From: Volutella citrinella
Lineage: Eukaryota > Ascomycota > Sordariomycetes > Hypocreales > Nectriaceae
Direction of reading: 5' to 3'
NCBI GenBank assembly: GCA_034401135.1
Contig: JAWZSP010000003.1
Location: forward strand, 5,518,001-5,582,000
DNA: 64,000 nt
Shown: in pieces, positions 40,938 to 55,100 of the stretch
How the letters are laid out: each line of letters begins with the position of its first letter
Position numbering within the stretch: the stretch's first letter is position 1
Made by a program: the position numbers and the translations under genes
The notes under the pieces: generated by a model
What the model was told of the DNA's origin: nothing
Databases searched by the model: none
The model's input: the letters and a program-made list of their open reading frames with translations, nothing else

Positions 40938-43900
40938 CTATGAATCCAGAGCCTGTGCTTCGCACATTTTCTGGTACATGCCGCGCTGCGATACCAGTTC
41001 TTGATGGGTTCCTGCTTCTATAATTTTGCCCGCATGGAATACGCAGATCAAGTCGGCATCCTTGATGGTGCTGAGACGGTGGGCCACGGCAAATGTGGTT
41101 GTATCGCCATTCTTTGCCGTCTTGGCCAACGCGCGCTGCACAATCTTCTCGCTCTCCGTGTCGAGCGCGCTTGTAGCTTCGTCAAGGAGCAGTACTGTCG
41201 GCTTCCGGACCAGTGCCCGTGCAATGGCGATGCGCTGGCGCTGGCCACCAGAGAGTTGCGTGCCATTGGCACCAGCAGAGGTGGACAGGCCGTCAGGCAG
41301 TGATGACACAAAGTCCCATCCGTTGGCAGCGCGCAATACCGACTCGATCTCGTCGTCGCTAACCGGAGACTTGTCGGTGCCAAGGGCGATGTTTTCGCGA
41401 ATGGATCCCTGGAAAAGTTTTGGCTCCTGCTGGACAAGGCCCACCATGCGTCGATATAATCGGGGATTGAGGGTTGTCATGGGGAGGGGCCCGATGTTGA
41501 TGGAACCGCTGGTCGGATCGTAGAACCGCTCGAGTAGGGCCATCATGGTCGACTTGCCGCAACCAGAGGCGCCGACAAAGGCAACAAACTGGCCCGTGTT
41601 GACCTGCATAGACGTCAATACGATGAAGATGGTTAGAACTGACAATGTCACTTACCTGAACGTTGATGCCTCTGAGAACTCTCGCGCCGGGGCGAAGAGG
41701 GTAGGAGAAGCGAACATCCCGAACGCTGAAGCCGTCGCTAGAGCCAGGACCGCTGTCCCGGTTCTCGTCAGTTTCTTGAATTGTCGGTTGAGCTTCTTGT
41801 AGCCAAAGGATATAGTTTCCAGCATTCACGCCTTTGGTGACACTGGTCGAGTATTGGAACAGGGTTGCAGCCGACTGGCCAGAGAAGAAGACACCCAGAA
41901 AGGCGACAAAGAAGGCGTACAGACTGATCTGGTCCAGGGACAGAAGATGGCAGCCATACCAAAAGCCAAGAGCCATGAACCAGTACTCGATCGACTGCGT
42001 AAAGGCAAAGCACACCATCATGGTGGAGATGGGTCTTTTGGAGCTTGTGAGGGCAGAATCCAGCTCTTTGGTATACCTGGCTAGAACTGTCGACTCAATG
42101 GCAAGCGAGGAAACGGTGCGGATAGCCATGATTGCCTCGGAGGCGATGGAGGCGCTGGCAGATTGCAGCTTGGACACATCACGATCAAGCTTGGCATCGA
42201 ACCGGATCTTGAGATAGCCAGCGGTGACCAAGGGAGGGAGACCACTGCAGACAACAGCCAGGCCGAGCCTCCAGCTATACGCAATGGCTAGGATGCTGCA
42301 TGCAGTCATGTTGAAAATCGCGACCAAGATTAGACCCGAATTGTACCCCATCAACTCGAGGATGGACTGGGGGTTCGAGTCAATGCGACTGACGAGCGCG
42401 CCCGTGTTGTTTTCCTCTCTGTCGAAAAACTGGAGATCCTGGCGGAGGATGTCGTTGAGACTGCTTCTGCGGAACTTGTGGCTCAAGGTCTGAGCAACAA
42501 TATTTGTGGCGTAGCCCAGGGCGAAGTAGGCGACGAAGCAGCCGCCGCCAAGCACAATGAACATCTTTGCGTAGAAGTTGCCCTGCCGTTCCATCTCGGA
42601 CCCTGTGAGAGTGAACACATCCATCATGTTGGCGAGTAAGACGGCTTGGCCCGGGAATGTTGCACCTTGTAGACTTCAGCGGCCACAGCAGGGATGGGGG
42701 ATCCAGGAAAGGAGCCAGTGGGGGGGGGGGCTTACCACCGGCGACACAGCCAAGCAGAACGACAAGGTATGCTGCAGTCAGCTCAGGTGTTTCGCGAATA
42801 ACCCGAGCCATGACGCGCAAAATGCCACGTTGCCGATGTTGCTCGTAGTCGTATCGATCATGACTGCTGTCCAAGTGGGCGGCTTCGGTGGTTTCTTGTC
42901 TAGTCAGAGACCTATTCTGCTCGATAGTCGCCATGTTTGCGTCGTTGGACGAGTCAAAATCATCGGCTACATCCCGAACCTTACCGCTTTCAATCGTAAG
43001 GTCTTGTACCCTGACAAGCCGGGCGTAGATGCCGTCATACGTGACGAGAGATTGATGAGTGCCTTGCTCGACAATGTGACCCTTTTGCATGACGACAATG
43101 TTGTCTGCTCGCTGGATCGTAGCAAGCTTGTGGGCTATGACGATGGTTGTGCGGCCTGCAGAAGCCGTGTCGAGGGCCTTTTGCACAATACCTTCGGCTT
43201 CGGGGTCAAGCGCGCTGGTGGCCTCGTCGAGGAGCAGAATCTTGGGCTGAGAGACAACACTGCGGGCAATGGCGATTCGTTGCTTCTGACCACCCGACAA
43301 GAGGCCTCCACGCTCTCCTATCTGGGTGTCATAGCCGTTGGGAAGCTTGGATATGAAGTCGTGGGCAAAGGCCAGCCTGGCGGCTTCCTCGACTCGGGCC
43401 AACTGTTGTTGGACGGGAGCGTTTTCCCATGGCGTGCCAATCAGACCGTGCTTGATGTTCTCAAAGATGGTTCCCTGGAACAGGACAGGCTCTTGCTGTA
43501 CGAGACGCACATTCTTTCGCAGCCAGTTCAGGTTCAACTTGTCAATCGGGCGGCCGTCAAGTGTGATTGTGCCCGATTCGGGGTTGTACCAGCGTTCAAT
43601 AAGGCCGATGACGGTGCTCTTTCCAGAACCCGATTGACCCTGTGGGTAGAGTTGTCAGAACTTGTTCTACACGGTTGGATGACGCATTTCAACTTACCAC
43701 GAGGGCGGTGACTTTGCCTGGGGGAAACTTGAGAGAAAATCCTTCGAGGACTTTGACACCGGGTCGCGTGGGGTAGGCAAAGGTGACATTGTCGAGGTCG
43801 ATTTCTCCAGCAACCTCGGATGGGGCCTCGCCGGTGGGATCAAAGGGGTCGATGTTGGACTTTCGGTCAATTAGCTCGAACAGCTTTCCCGCCGCAACCG

Positions 43901-44987
43901 AGGCACGGGTGAAGTCGATGGAGTAGGGTGCTAGCATTGTCAGGCTGGTGGCGGCGATGATGACGGACAGAAGGACGCTGGGTTTGTTAGATGAAAAGGA
44001 ACTGGCCAGCGCAGGCAAGAGAGCTTACGTGAAAATGTCTCCGGGTTTATCGATCTCGCCCCTGGCAAGCATCCGGATACCCTGCCACATGGCAAGGCCA
44101 TAGCCCAGGTAGATGATGCAGTACTCGGTCGACAGCAAGAGGCCGAAGAGGGGCGAGATCTTGTTGCCAGCGTCGTGCGCGTTGTTGAGATGGTCGTTGA
44201 ACTTGGCGACCAACCTCTGTCGCATATCAAAGGCATGGACGGTGCGGGCGCTCGAGAGAAGATCCTCAGCAAAGGCGTTGGCTTGTGCGTGGACTTGCAG
44301 GATTTTGGTTTCGTGGTCAGCCATGAAACCAGCCGCAGCGCCGTTGACGAGAAGCGTCGCGGGAGCGATGCAGAGGCAGATGAGGGTCAGCTTCCACTGG
44401 AACTTGAAGGCAATGGCAAAGGCTGTGACAAAGGTCGACAGGCCCTGGAAGGTGAGGCCCAGCTTCTCGCTGATGCCGCCCTGGATCAGGCGGCCGTTGG
44501 ACGTGGCCTGGGCCGCGATGGAGCCGCCGGTGCCGAGGTCGAAGAAGGAGATGTCCTGGGCGAGGGCAGCACGGAGGTACGCATGGCGGATGTTGCGTGT
44601 GATGCGGTAGGCAGCGTAGGTGAGGAGCGTGTTGTACGTGTAAGACAGCACGAACCGGGCGATGCCGAGATAGACAAAGTAGAGGGCGAGGTCTGCGGAT
44701 TCGGTGCGGAGCTTGGCGCTGGACGTCTGCCCAGAGGAGAAACCGGTGACGAGGGTGATGAACTGGCCAAACACGAGGTTCTGGAGGGCGTTGCCGGCGC
44801 CGGAGCCAATGGCGGCTGCGATGGCGACACCCTGCAGCGAGTACTCGAAAGGGCCGGCGTACTTGAAGATCCTGGTGTAGGGCGACGACTCGGGCTTGTC
44901 CTCGCAGGGGCCGTAGTCGCTGCGGTTGTGCTGTTCTTTTTCACCGCCGGTGTCGGGCTGAGTGCCCGTGGTGTCGGCGGCAGACAT
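40938..44987 (-). CDS. Full-length ABCB-type (P-glycoprotein-like) ABC transporter
   Basis: Five exons, 44987-44029, 43977-43698, 43639-42736, 42665-41656 and 41603-40938, give 1,272 aa with all phases consistent. The layout is TMD-NBD-TMD-NBD, as in fungal Pmd1/Ste6-like and MDR exporters. NBD1 has Walker A GQSGSGKST at about 414-422, Q-loop VRLVQQEPVLF, signature LSGGQKQR and Walker B ILLLDEATSALD. NBD2 has GASGCGKST near 1062, VGLVQQEPKLF, LSGGQRQR and VLLLDEATSALD. Both sites therefore look catalytically complete. Each half has about six membrane segments. It should export hydrophobic drugs, metabolites or a lipopeptide at the plasma membrane. It is divergent from a Zn2Cys6 regulator gene, a common arrangement for inducible efflux. 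The third intron contains a run of about 12-13 G. Confidence 0.95.
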
Positions 44988-45683
44988 GTTGCAGGCCGGC
45001 TGGGGTCGCGGTCGATGTGTGTGATGGATGTAGCTGTGCTGGGGAGTATGTTGGTGTGATGAGTGATGGTGTAGGGGCGTTGTTGGAGGCTGCAAGAGAG
45101 AGGTAGACGTGTTGTCTCTGACAGTTGGATTCAAACGAGTGGCAGTGTGGGATCCAGGTTGGAAGGGGTAGAGACAGGGAGGAGGAGAGGCCGGCTCTTT
45201 TCAATGATGAAAATAAAAACTCAATTTCGGCATCGGCATCTGCATCTGCATTTGCCACTGCTCATTTCGGCGCCGGAGCCTCCCACGGGGTTGGCAGGAC
45301 CGGGCGGCCGGGCGTGGCAGGCCCCAGGCGCCGACGTGCGGGTGTGCTGCTGTGCCGTTGGTGAGGCTCGGCACCCGGTGCGTGCGGGGCCCGAGGCCGA
45401 GCGACAGCGCCGAGCCCGGCTGGAGCATGTGGGTCTGCGGTTGGCGGCCAGTGGAGTGACCGGCGGACGGGGCCAATGGCGGAGTGACTCACGCCGCGCA
45501 GTTTGTGTGTTGTGTTGTGTGGCGCCCCCCAGTGGGACCGCCGCCCCCCGAGCTTAAGGGCTCCAGAGCCTCAGAGCCTTTCGGGGCTGCAACTTCATCT
45601 TAGCCGAGCCCCCGCCCTTGAGGCGCCCGTCTTCCTCACTTCTGCATCCCCCGACACGCGTCATCCCCCCGTCTCGTCGCAAC
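44988..45683. promoter_or_regulatory. Divergent promoter of ABC transporter and Zn2Cys6 gene
   Basis: 696 bp between starts. The transporter side is rich in CA/TG steps; the centre (45,290-45,550) is very GC-rich. No third gene is seen. Confidence 0.5.
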
Positions 45684-48420
45684 ATGGACCAATACCAAGG
45701 GCAAGACCTCGACCAAGACCATGACCAGCCGGAAGCCAGCGGCCCCGACAACGACCACGCGCCTGGCTGGTCGCCAGTGGCCCCCGATGCGAGCCGCCGA
45801 GCGGTTGGTCTTCCCCCATCCACATCCCCCCCCCAATCCCCTAGACCTCCATCTCCATCTCCATCTCCGTCGATGCTAACCCTCCCACTCCTCCCCCCCA
45901 GTGCGATGCCTGCCGTGCACGCAAGGTCCGCTGCGACAGAGAGTCTCCCTGCCTCCACTGCGTCAACTCCAAGATCGTCTGCGTCTACACCCCTGTTAAA
46001 CCACCCAAGAAGCGCACCCGCGTCCTCATCACTCCCCAGTAGTACGTGACGACGCACATATCCCATGCCCCCCGCACCCCCTTCCCCTCGGCTGTCGACT
46101 GCCGGCTCATTCATACACCCCCCCATCCATCTACCACCCCTTGTCCGCTTGTCCATTCATTGCCTTATCTGACCTTCCAACCCTTCCTCCTGCAGCGAGA
46201 GGAAAATCGACCTCATCGACAACAGGCTCGAAGTGGCCATCAGACTGCTCGAGAAACTCCAGACCACCGCGCCACCGCTCATCGCCACCGCCTCCAGCGG
46301 CTCCCACCCACCGAGGGATTCTCGAAGCCCTGCCGATACGCCCGTCTCTGTATCGGCACCTGCCAGCGATGCCGTCCACGCCACTCGGGCCCATGGCCAC
46401 GTCGTCGAGGGAAACTCCTCCTTGGCCGCCCACTCGGTGTTTGCCAACGAGTTCCTGCAGAGGGTCGCCTCCACGGCGTCTCTGCGCGACTCTAGCCCAG
46501 AGCTAAGCGAGACCCTTGACGAGCTTTCTTCCATCCTAACACAGCAGGTCGCCGTTGGTCATGAGGTAGCCTACCCACACGCCAAGCCTGTTCAGCGGCC
46601 TACCCTTCCACACTTTGAAATGCCTCCCATCAAGAAGGCCATCAGTCTCATACGTCTTGCAAAAGGTACGCCACGGCCCTGCCCCCCTCTCGCTCGCATG
46701 TCGCACGCTCGGCCGGTGATGGAGCAGCCTTTGCCTTGCTGATGCGTTTACACGTTAGCCAAGAAACTTGCAGGAAACGGTTGGGTCTACGAATTTCTCC
46801 CATTCCAACGCTTCACAGACATGTGCCTGGACGTCTACTTCAACGAAGACCATTCCGAAGCCAACTTCATCACGGTCAACGCTGGCCTGTATTCCCTATT
46901 CTGGGATTACAGTTTCCACGTCTCTGGAGAGGAGAGTGACGAATACAAAAACCACGCATACATGTGCCGAGCGAACCTCGAGACCGTCCTGTCCATTCTG
47001 CCCCTGAATCTGCCGGCCACCTCCGACAACATTCTTGCGCTTCTCTTTGGGGTATGTAACACCTGAGGGGTCATGGGCGCCCATGCTAACGCCCTTCGAG
47101 GCCGTTTATGCCATTGAGCGTTCGGACCCGTCCCTTGCATGGGCTTTGTCGGCAAAGGGCTCTGAGCTGTGCCAGTCAAAGGGCTACCACAGAGCTGCGT
47201 CCATGGAAAATGACAAGGAAGACGTCTTGCGGTACAAGCAGTTTCTATTCTGGAGCATCTATTTCATCGACAAGGGCCTGTCTCTGCGACTTGGGCGGCC
47301 TTCGACCATTCCTGACTGGGACATTACCGTTCCGCGACCATCACTCGACGACGCACATCCCGACCCTATTTCAGCGTATTTCGTGGTGTGGATCGAGACG
47401 GCACGATGTGAGGGCAACATTTACGAATTGCTGTACAGCCCAAACTCCATGACGCAGCCCGACCAGGTGAGGCAGTCTCGCGTGGAGGCGCTAGTGACGG
47501 ACCTGCGCAACTTGGAGGCGGGCATGGTCGAAACAAACGTAAGGCGACACACCAAGACGCTCCTTGAACAATGACTAGCTGACCCGCAACCAAGAACAAA
47601 TGGATTAAGGAAGCCAAGGAAGCCTCTGGCAAGGATCTGATGGACTTCTTTTACATCTCTGATAATGTCCTCCGACTATCTCTCCTCACACTTGTCCATC
47701 GAGCGGCCCCACGCCAGCCCGACTCCATGACCACGTTCAATAACAGCTGTGTCAACGCTGCCAGAGCCACGCTGGAGAAACACGAAGAATGCATGGCAAT
47801 CATCAACCGGAACGAGGCACGCTACCTCGCAACATACATCCATTGGTACGCCATTGATCCTGACGCGCTCTGCCCCAAGACTCGACGCTTCTGCCGCTCT
47901 GTGCTGACAAAAGACACACAGGACGCTCCTTCTTGCGCCATTCATTCCATTCATTGTCCTGTTTTGCCATGTGATCGAGACCCGAGACGAGGCGGACCTT
48001 GCCCGACTGCAATCCTTTGTTACATCTATCCAAGCTGCCTCGCTGGTCTCTAGCCCTGCCACCAAACTGCATCGCCTTTTCCGGGTCCTCTGCCGGATTG
48101 CTCTTGGCCATGTCCAGCTTCGCATGTCTGCAGGGAACGTCGACAACATTCAGGGGTATACAAGCATGGATGTTTACCTGGACGCACTGGGGTTTTCATC
48201 CTCGGGCAGCCACATGCAGCATCCTGATGCGTACCAGGGCCATGCTGGCACCTTGAGTGGAATTGAAGCCGAGGGCGCAAGGGCTAGCGCCGCCGGGATG
48301 AGTGACCGACTTCGGGCGATGAATCCAATGATATGGATGGGAAACGGCGCAGAGCTGGAGGACTGGCTTGGGCATAATGAAATCATGGCAGAGCTAGCTC
48401 GGGGATCTGGGCAGCTGTGA
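45684..48420 (+). CDS. Zn2Cys6 transcription factor with fungal_trans domain
   Basis: Seven exons, 45684-45803, 45902-46041, 46196-46665, 46759-47051, 47101-47538, 47595-47845 and 47922-48420, give 736 aa; every junction keeps phase. Exon 1 encodes an acidic Gln/Asp-rich leader. The zinc cluster starts at exon 2 with Cys at 41, 44, 51, 57, 60 and 67 (CX2CX6CX5CX2CX6C), followed by the basic stretch KPPKKRTR and a coiled coil (YERKIDLIDNRLEVAIRLLEKL). The fungal_trans region begins near FLPFQRFTDMCLDVYF and includes AVYAIERSDPSLAWAL and LGRPSTIPDWDIT. The fifth intron (49 bp) is unusual in ending TTCGAG. It probably controls the divergent ABC transporter next to it; this is inferred from position. 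Confidence 0.92.
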
Positions 48421-49136
48421 GGGCAGATATAGCTTGCGTCGAGGGACTAAATAATATCACCATGAGCATTACCCTAAGGAGCATTAGCCAGGACTGTCCG
48501 GCTCACATCATGTCTTCGCAGTAGCTGTGGACAGTCTTAAAATTGGTGCAGGATGGGGCGCATTTAAGCGACCAAATGACCCACAGATTTGCCTGTGTTG
48601 AAAATCCTTTCTAATCGAAGCCAGCCTCCAGCCAACTCAATTACCCTACCCTATTACCAGCCAGGTTTTACAACTGAGACGACGTTGGTTAATTACAGAC
48701 CGGGCTGCAGTAGTTACTATCGTTGCCCTGGGCGGTGCTAAGAGGCCTCGGGTTGTACGGACCAGGAAATGTCCAGTATGGGGTGACAATGGAGTGGTTC
48801 CTCTTTGCACCCCATGTTGCGCCAGTATCATCCATCAATATCCATGTTTCTCTGTCTACGGGGAGCCGCGCATAAGTGGCCTTGCGGTTGCGCTTGGATT
48901 CTAGGGAGAGCTCATTAGCGCATGTCTCGGCCAATGACTCATGGCCGAACAAATCGCCCCATGCTCGAGCGCTCACGTCCAGTCTGTTCGACCCCGCCAA
49001 CGGTCGGTGGCTAAGTGTCCCGGCCCCGGTGGCCGAGAGCCCCGGCCTCCGAGTCCCCGGGATTCTGATAAAAGCGGCATGTCCAGGGCTGATTGGGACT
49101 CACCATTGGACACATGCAACTAATCTCTCTACCACC
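48421..49136. other. Intergenic stretch of 716 bp
   Basis: It contains the 3' flank of the Zn2Cys6 gene and the promoter of the giant gene. Short frames on both strands are not convincing. Confidence 0.45.
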
Positions 49137-52100
49137 ATGGTGACTGTCAAGGACGATCCCCGCGGTGTTCCGAGAGCGAACTTCGAGTACATCTACCACC
49201 ACGTCTTTCTGCCCCCCCGGCTCCCAGGCGCAGACGATGCCTCCCGCAAGGCCGACGCTGGCCTTTTAGATTTTGTGCAACAGTCCCTGGAGCGGTTCCT
49301 CCCTGGTCGTCCGGACGAGAAGGCAGTGCGGACAGGGATATCAATATTGAGGTCACTTCAGACATCGCGAGGCCCCCAAGGACAATTGAAGGATGCTGGT
49401 ATCCGGGAAGCCCTGCAGGGACTGACCTCTCGAGGTACGACCGTTTCACCCTTTCCTCATCCTCATCCATCCGGAAGGCTGACTAACAATGTTGCAAAGC
49501 GCCCGTGGTAGCGCTTCAAGTGACAGAACAGAATGCCGCCGTTCTCGTCAGCAAAAACTCAGATGTCGTGCGCTTCGAGGTGTTCGAGCTCGCCCCTCAC
49601 AGTGAGGCTGTCATGTCTGCGCGCGGCCGACTCGTGCGCCGTTTCCCTGCAACCGCGGTAGAGATCGCCATGGCCGACTTCAAAAGCGAGGCCTTTCTCA
49701 CAGTCGTGGCCAAAACGCTAGCCAAGATGAGCCAGCAACCAGTGCGCGAGACCAAACATGGAGTTGGAAAGGACAAGCAAGAGCAGGAAGCGAGGGCCGA
49801 CACAACCGACCCGACGATTGTGGCCGAGCTCTTCATGTCCATGCTACGTGGGTGCGGAAAAGAGGTCCCCATTCACGGAATCTGCAAAAATACACGCGAC
49901 GATGTCATCTGGAACAGCGGAAAGCTGCCTTGGCGACGTTCTCCGCTTTGGCTCCTGATCCGCGTCGCTCTGCAGCTGTCCATGACGCGATTCTCCAACA
50001 GGACAGGCAACACGTACAAGGAATTCATGGTTTTCTTGACGGCCCAGGCGCTTCAAATTCCCAATCAGCAGCAGGCAGTCGCCAGCGACGTCCTCCAAAC
50101 CATGTCGACCAAGGTGGTGCGGCGCCTCCGCAAGCTGCAGAGCCCAAGTAATGGGGCCTGGTTGGCGGTTGTTCAACAAATCGTATCCAGGAGTTCAGCG
50201 ACCTTGAAGGAGCGATGGAGGTACATCTGTGCGCGGGATGAGCCGTCGTTGAACCTGGAGGAGCTGTCTGGGTTCAAGATGAAGGAGAACACAGACTTTA
50301 CCCTCAAAGCTCTCGACGTTTTCCTCGGCTCCGTGCCTCGACGGGAGACAGCGAGCCATGATGACAGCTTCCGCCCGGTTTCACAACTCACCATATTGGC
50401 CAAGAATCAACTTCCCACCGTCTCAGAAGTGCCCCAGTCTTCCGTACCTTTCCACCTTCTTCAGATCGAGTCATGGGTGCAGGATGACCTCCAAACGTGG
50501 ATCGACCACCACATGAAGACGACAGATCACCCATTGCGCAACCTGAAATACTTGGTTGAGACATACCATAAAATGGCAGCCGACTACTACTCTTACCGCC
50601 CAGAGGGTGGATCCAGAATGATTCTGACTATCGGAGAGCTCTGGCATGCTGCCGACGTGGCAGCCGTGAAGGAACTTCCCCTCCTGGCAAGATACAACCC
50701 TCGGGTCCCGACTGTGGTTTTGGAGGCACTATTGCTCAGCTCAGCACGGGACATGGGCCGACTTCAGATCCTTGAAAGCTATATCCTCAGCCGCAAGACA
50801 ATTGCGGAAGCGTCCGACATGCCGGACATCTTCCAATCTTTTGGCGAGCCTGGTTCTTTCGGGGTCCAATTCTTCCAACAGTCGACACGCCACAAGCAGA
50901 TCAAATGCGAAATCGAGTCCGAGGCCCATGGTGAAAGAGGGCAAAAGCGGGAAGAGTTTCAAAAGGTCAAGGCGGAACATGCCAGGCTGATGCAGAAACA
51001 CGCGGCCAGCGAGTGTGACACGTCGACCAAGTGGGAGGACGGAGTGAGGGTTTATGCCCACCCGTCCTCCTGTCGAAGATGTGGGCTGGAGGCCAAAGCC
51101 AAGGCCCTAGCCGTATCTATTCACGAGTGGCCGCTGCCACACGACGATCTCGAAGCCCAGGCGACCGTTTTCGAGATGGCTGCTCCGGCAGTATTTTCCG
51201 AATGGCGAGATCTGACCGTCTACTTGATCAATGATGTCCTGTTGAGTCAACCAAAGGAATCCGTGGCCCCGCGAGTTTCCTACGCATTGAAAGCATTCCA
51301 ACCACTGAAGCCGTGGTACTCGTCCAATGGAAGCTCCCGAATCCAACTCCAATCCTTGTCCAAACCGAATGCCGTCATCCATCGACGACCAATACCTGTC
51401 GAGGGCGCCGTCGAGTCCGACGTCTGCCTCAAAAATGGCCTTCAGTACCGTTACTACGACGAGAAACTGAAGAATTTCTGCAATGGGTTGGTGGCAACTG
51501 ATAAACTCGCCCAGCTATGTTCTTTCAAGCTTCCGGATCGCGCTGCCTCGCTGAGTAGATACCTTGGCCGCAGTTGGAAGTGTCCAGATGGGGTGACACC
51601 GAACGAGGTGATTGCCAGCCAGTCCGAGTGCCCCGAGTGGTTGCCCCTGAGGGAGTTCAAGGTCCTCGCGGCCTTGCCGTATGGGCACAGGATCTTGTGG
51701 ATGAATGTCTTGACTCAGCTGGCCATGCCCAAGGTTGACTTCAACAGACCCGAGACTGCGATATTTCTTCTTCAGATGAGTCTACAAGCTGGGCCTGCAT
51801 CTTCAGACGTCGCAAGATCCACCCACTCGAGACTCTGCGACGGCGAATTTGGGCGCAAACTACTCCAGAGCCTGCAGAAATGCGTCTCGCGCGTGCGGGG
51901 GAATTGGGAGTCCCACACGGCATTGATGTCCTTTACGCACCTCGCTACTCGGCTCCTGTCACTGGTCTCCGGAGACCTCCCCCAGGCGTTTTTGGGTCTT
52001 CTCCAACAGTGTCGTGGCATCTGTTACGAGTGGATTTACATACTACTCGACCGAGTAGAGGTGGCCAGCGACTATGAGCAGAGAAGGGACATTTCGCGGA

Positions 52101-55100
52101 CAGTCGTGCGCATTGCATTGATCTGCGCCGGTTCATTCAATGTTTACGGTGATCATCTGTCTCAAATCTTGCGAGATCCCAGCCAGGCATCAATGCTCGT
52201 GGAATGCTCCATTATTATAAACGATAATATTACCCTCAACGACTCCGGAGATAACACCCTGCAGGGAATCTTGCTTGAGACATGGAGGCACACCATGTAC
52301 AGAGCTCGGCCGATCCTCGATCAACAGAATGCTTCTGGCAATCCGTTTCTTTCAGACGCCACCCAGAGACGGTGGCGCTACTTTAAACCCGAAAGGCCAT
52401 GGCTGCTTTCGGTCGGGGATGACGTCTGGTACCAGACAACCATGGGACATGTTGGATTGCATCTCAACATACTGACCGGAGAGCTTCGCGTCAACGGTTT
52501 GCCATTGTCTCGTCTACCGACTGACTATGAAAGCCATCACGATTACCAGAGGCTCTTCAAGGGCCTTTTACTCAATGTCATGCCAAGCATGAAGCCCGGG
52601 ATGAGCTTCTGTACCACTCAATTATTCTACGGCTATACGGTCCATTTTGGGAGACAGCAGCAGGATTTGCTCGTCCACCTTGAACTGGATGGGTTGTCTT
52701 TTGACTATATCCCGCCACGAGTCTTTGTCGGTTCACTCCCAGATACATTCGTCAACGACTACGCGCACTGGCATAACTCCAATACCGGTTCCATTGAATG
52801 CCATCCACTCAATAGTGCATTTCCTGTGCAGTTTGCACAGCTGAACATGACGCCACTTGCAGGATCGTGGAGGCTGAATCAAAACAACGAGGGGTTGGTT
52901 CTGCCGCCTTCAAGTCGTCTTTTCCAGCATCTTGCGGCAATATTTGCTCATCTTGAGGATCCTTTGAAAATACATATGGTCTACGTCGAGAAGAAAAGTT
53001 GTCTCGAGATTGCAATTCCAAGGCTTCAACTCCAGTTTTTCCTCAAGGACGGGGAGTCAATTATTCGATCTCGACAATTTCAGGACATGCACGTCAGTGA
53101 AGACCAATCAGTCGGTACACTTGTGGGATTCATGAGCAAGCTTGTATTGCGCAATGATCAAGATCCACCGACCAGGATGCTGCTTATTCCTGAGGGAGAG
53201 CTCCAGTTCAAGCGGCGGGCTGCTGATTCAATACACGATCACGGTCTCATCACTCTAACTCATGGGACGGGCCGGCGGGTTCAGGCGTATCGAATAGACG
53301 AGCTTCTTTGCCGCCTCATTGGCGACACAAAGTTGGAGAGCAAGCTGTACCTTGCATACATCCATGCACTAACGTCTTCTGGCCTTTCAGATCCATTCCT
53401 TGGTTGCTCAGGCATTGAAAAGGCTATAGAGATCCTTCAATCTGCGTCAGTCCGGACACCAACCTCACTGAGCTCGACTGCGAGCAATATCTTGGGTCTG
53501 ATCGCCAGTCTCGCTCCGAGTCGCCACTATTATCCAGATGGCTCAAAGTTAATGCAAAGGGTGGCCTGGTCCAATCAGCTGGGCTTCTCAACTCAAGACG
53601 ATCGGCTTTTCACAACCACCGAGGATATCTTCCTGGCCTCCTTGGAAGTCAAATTTTTTTATGCGAAAGATGAGGCCGAGGTGGCCCGAAAGCCGCACAC
53701 AGATATGGAACTAGTACGGCGAGCAATTTCTCGCAATGCTAGTAACCGTATACCTGGATTTGGGGTGGTGGACGCTCACGCAGATGATGATACGATGTAC
53801 TGCTCAAGAGACCGGCTAACGTCGAGTCGAGCACAGCGTGCAGCTGAGATGGCCAGTCGGGCTTTCCACCGCCATCCAGGCCTTTGGCGGCCTGTCGCAG
53901 GAGGACTTGCAGGGCACTTGTATACACTACTGTCTTCGGGCAAACTTGTCAACCGCAGTAGCGCTCCCCCGAAGAAGGACATGGAGTATGACTCAATGTG
54001 GCTCCAGAAGCCAAGTAGCTTTGTATCATCTTACTGGTACCAGTTGCACTGCGCGTTCCAGCACAACCGGGAGTGGCTGAACAAGATGGAGCTGGTGGCT
54101 TGGATATCGACAGTCGCGTACTCGAGTGAGTATGATGAGCAGGTCACTCAGGCACTTCTGATGATGGCTTTGTCTCCGTCCCTGGCTGCTGCTCCGCTGC
54201 CCTCGCTAGATTCTCAAGACCTATCGAAAGGCTACATCCTGCAACCCGAGGTTTTGGAGGCGGCAGCTGCACCCAACATGACCAAGCACAAGTATGGCCC
54301 AGAAGGAAAGTCGCGATCGCGCACCGCCAAGGGAGATGGAAAGACTGCCGACCGACTCAAGCGGGACTATGGCAAGGACAGAAAGATGGCGATTAACATC
54401 TTCCGGGAGCGTCTAGCGCGTCAATGGCCATGTCAAGCTCCCAAACAGCCGAGCGACTACCAGATGGAGGCCTATATTGACGTTGCACGGGCAATGAAAT
54501 CCATTCTTCCGCCTTGGAGAACGTGGTGGGCCAACAGAGGTTTCAAGGAGTATCTCGAGCGATTTGTCGCTATTCTAAGGGAGATCCCTATGGAGGGTAC
54601 CACAACACAAGGTGAATTTATGGCGCCTTGGGTGCCAATTGAACGTCACACGAAGCAAAATATGGCTTTCCTTGATCCCTTTTGCCGCGGTGCTCCGGAT
54701 GTCGACCCTGTTCCAACAACAAGCTTAGAAGACCTTGTGCAAGAAGCCCCCTCGGAACCAGAGGAGGGCGAGAAGCTGAAGAGAGTCATCGACTTCCTCG
54801 ACTCTAGGGCAAGACTCCGGTACGAGCATCGATACCTGGATGAATTACGACAGAGCATGTCCAGCTCTACGACCACCTGCAGCAGCACACTGGTTCAGTG
54901 CGATGCTCGTGCCCATCTGTTCAAGAGACATCTAGCAGAGTGCGAGAATCGCTACAATCACGTCTACAGCTGCCTTTCCGGAACCTTCCAGGTTTTCAGA
55001 TCGGATCCAGCAAGCGCCGAGGAAGTGGTGGACACAATCCTCTCCGACGCCCAGTTTCAATCCAGAATTCCCCCCGTCTTCTTTCTTCACAAACTTCGAA

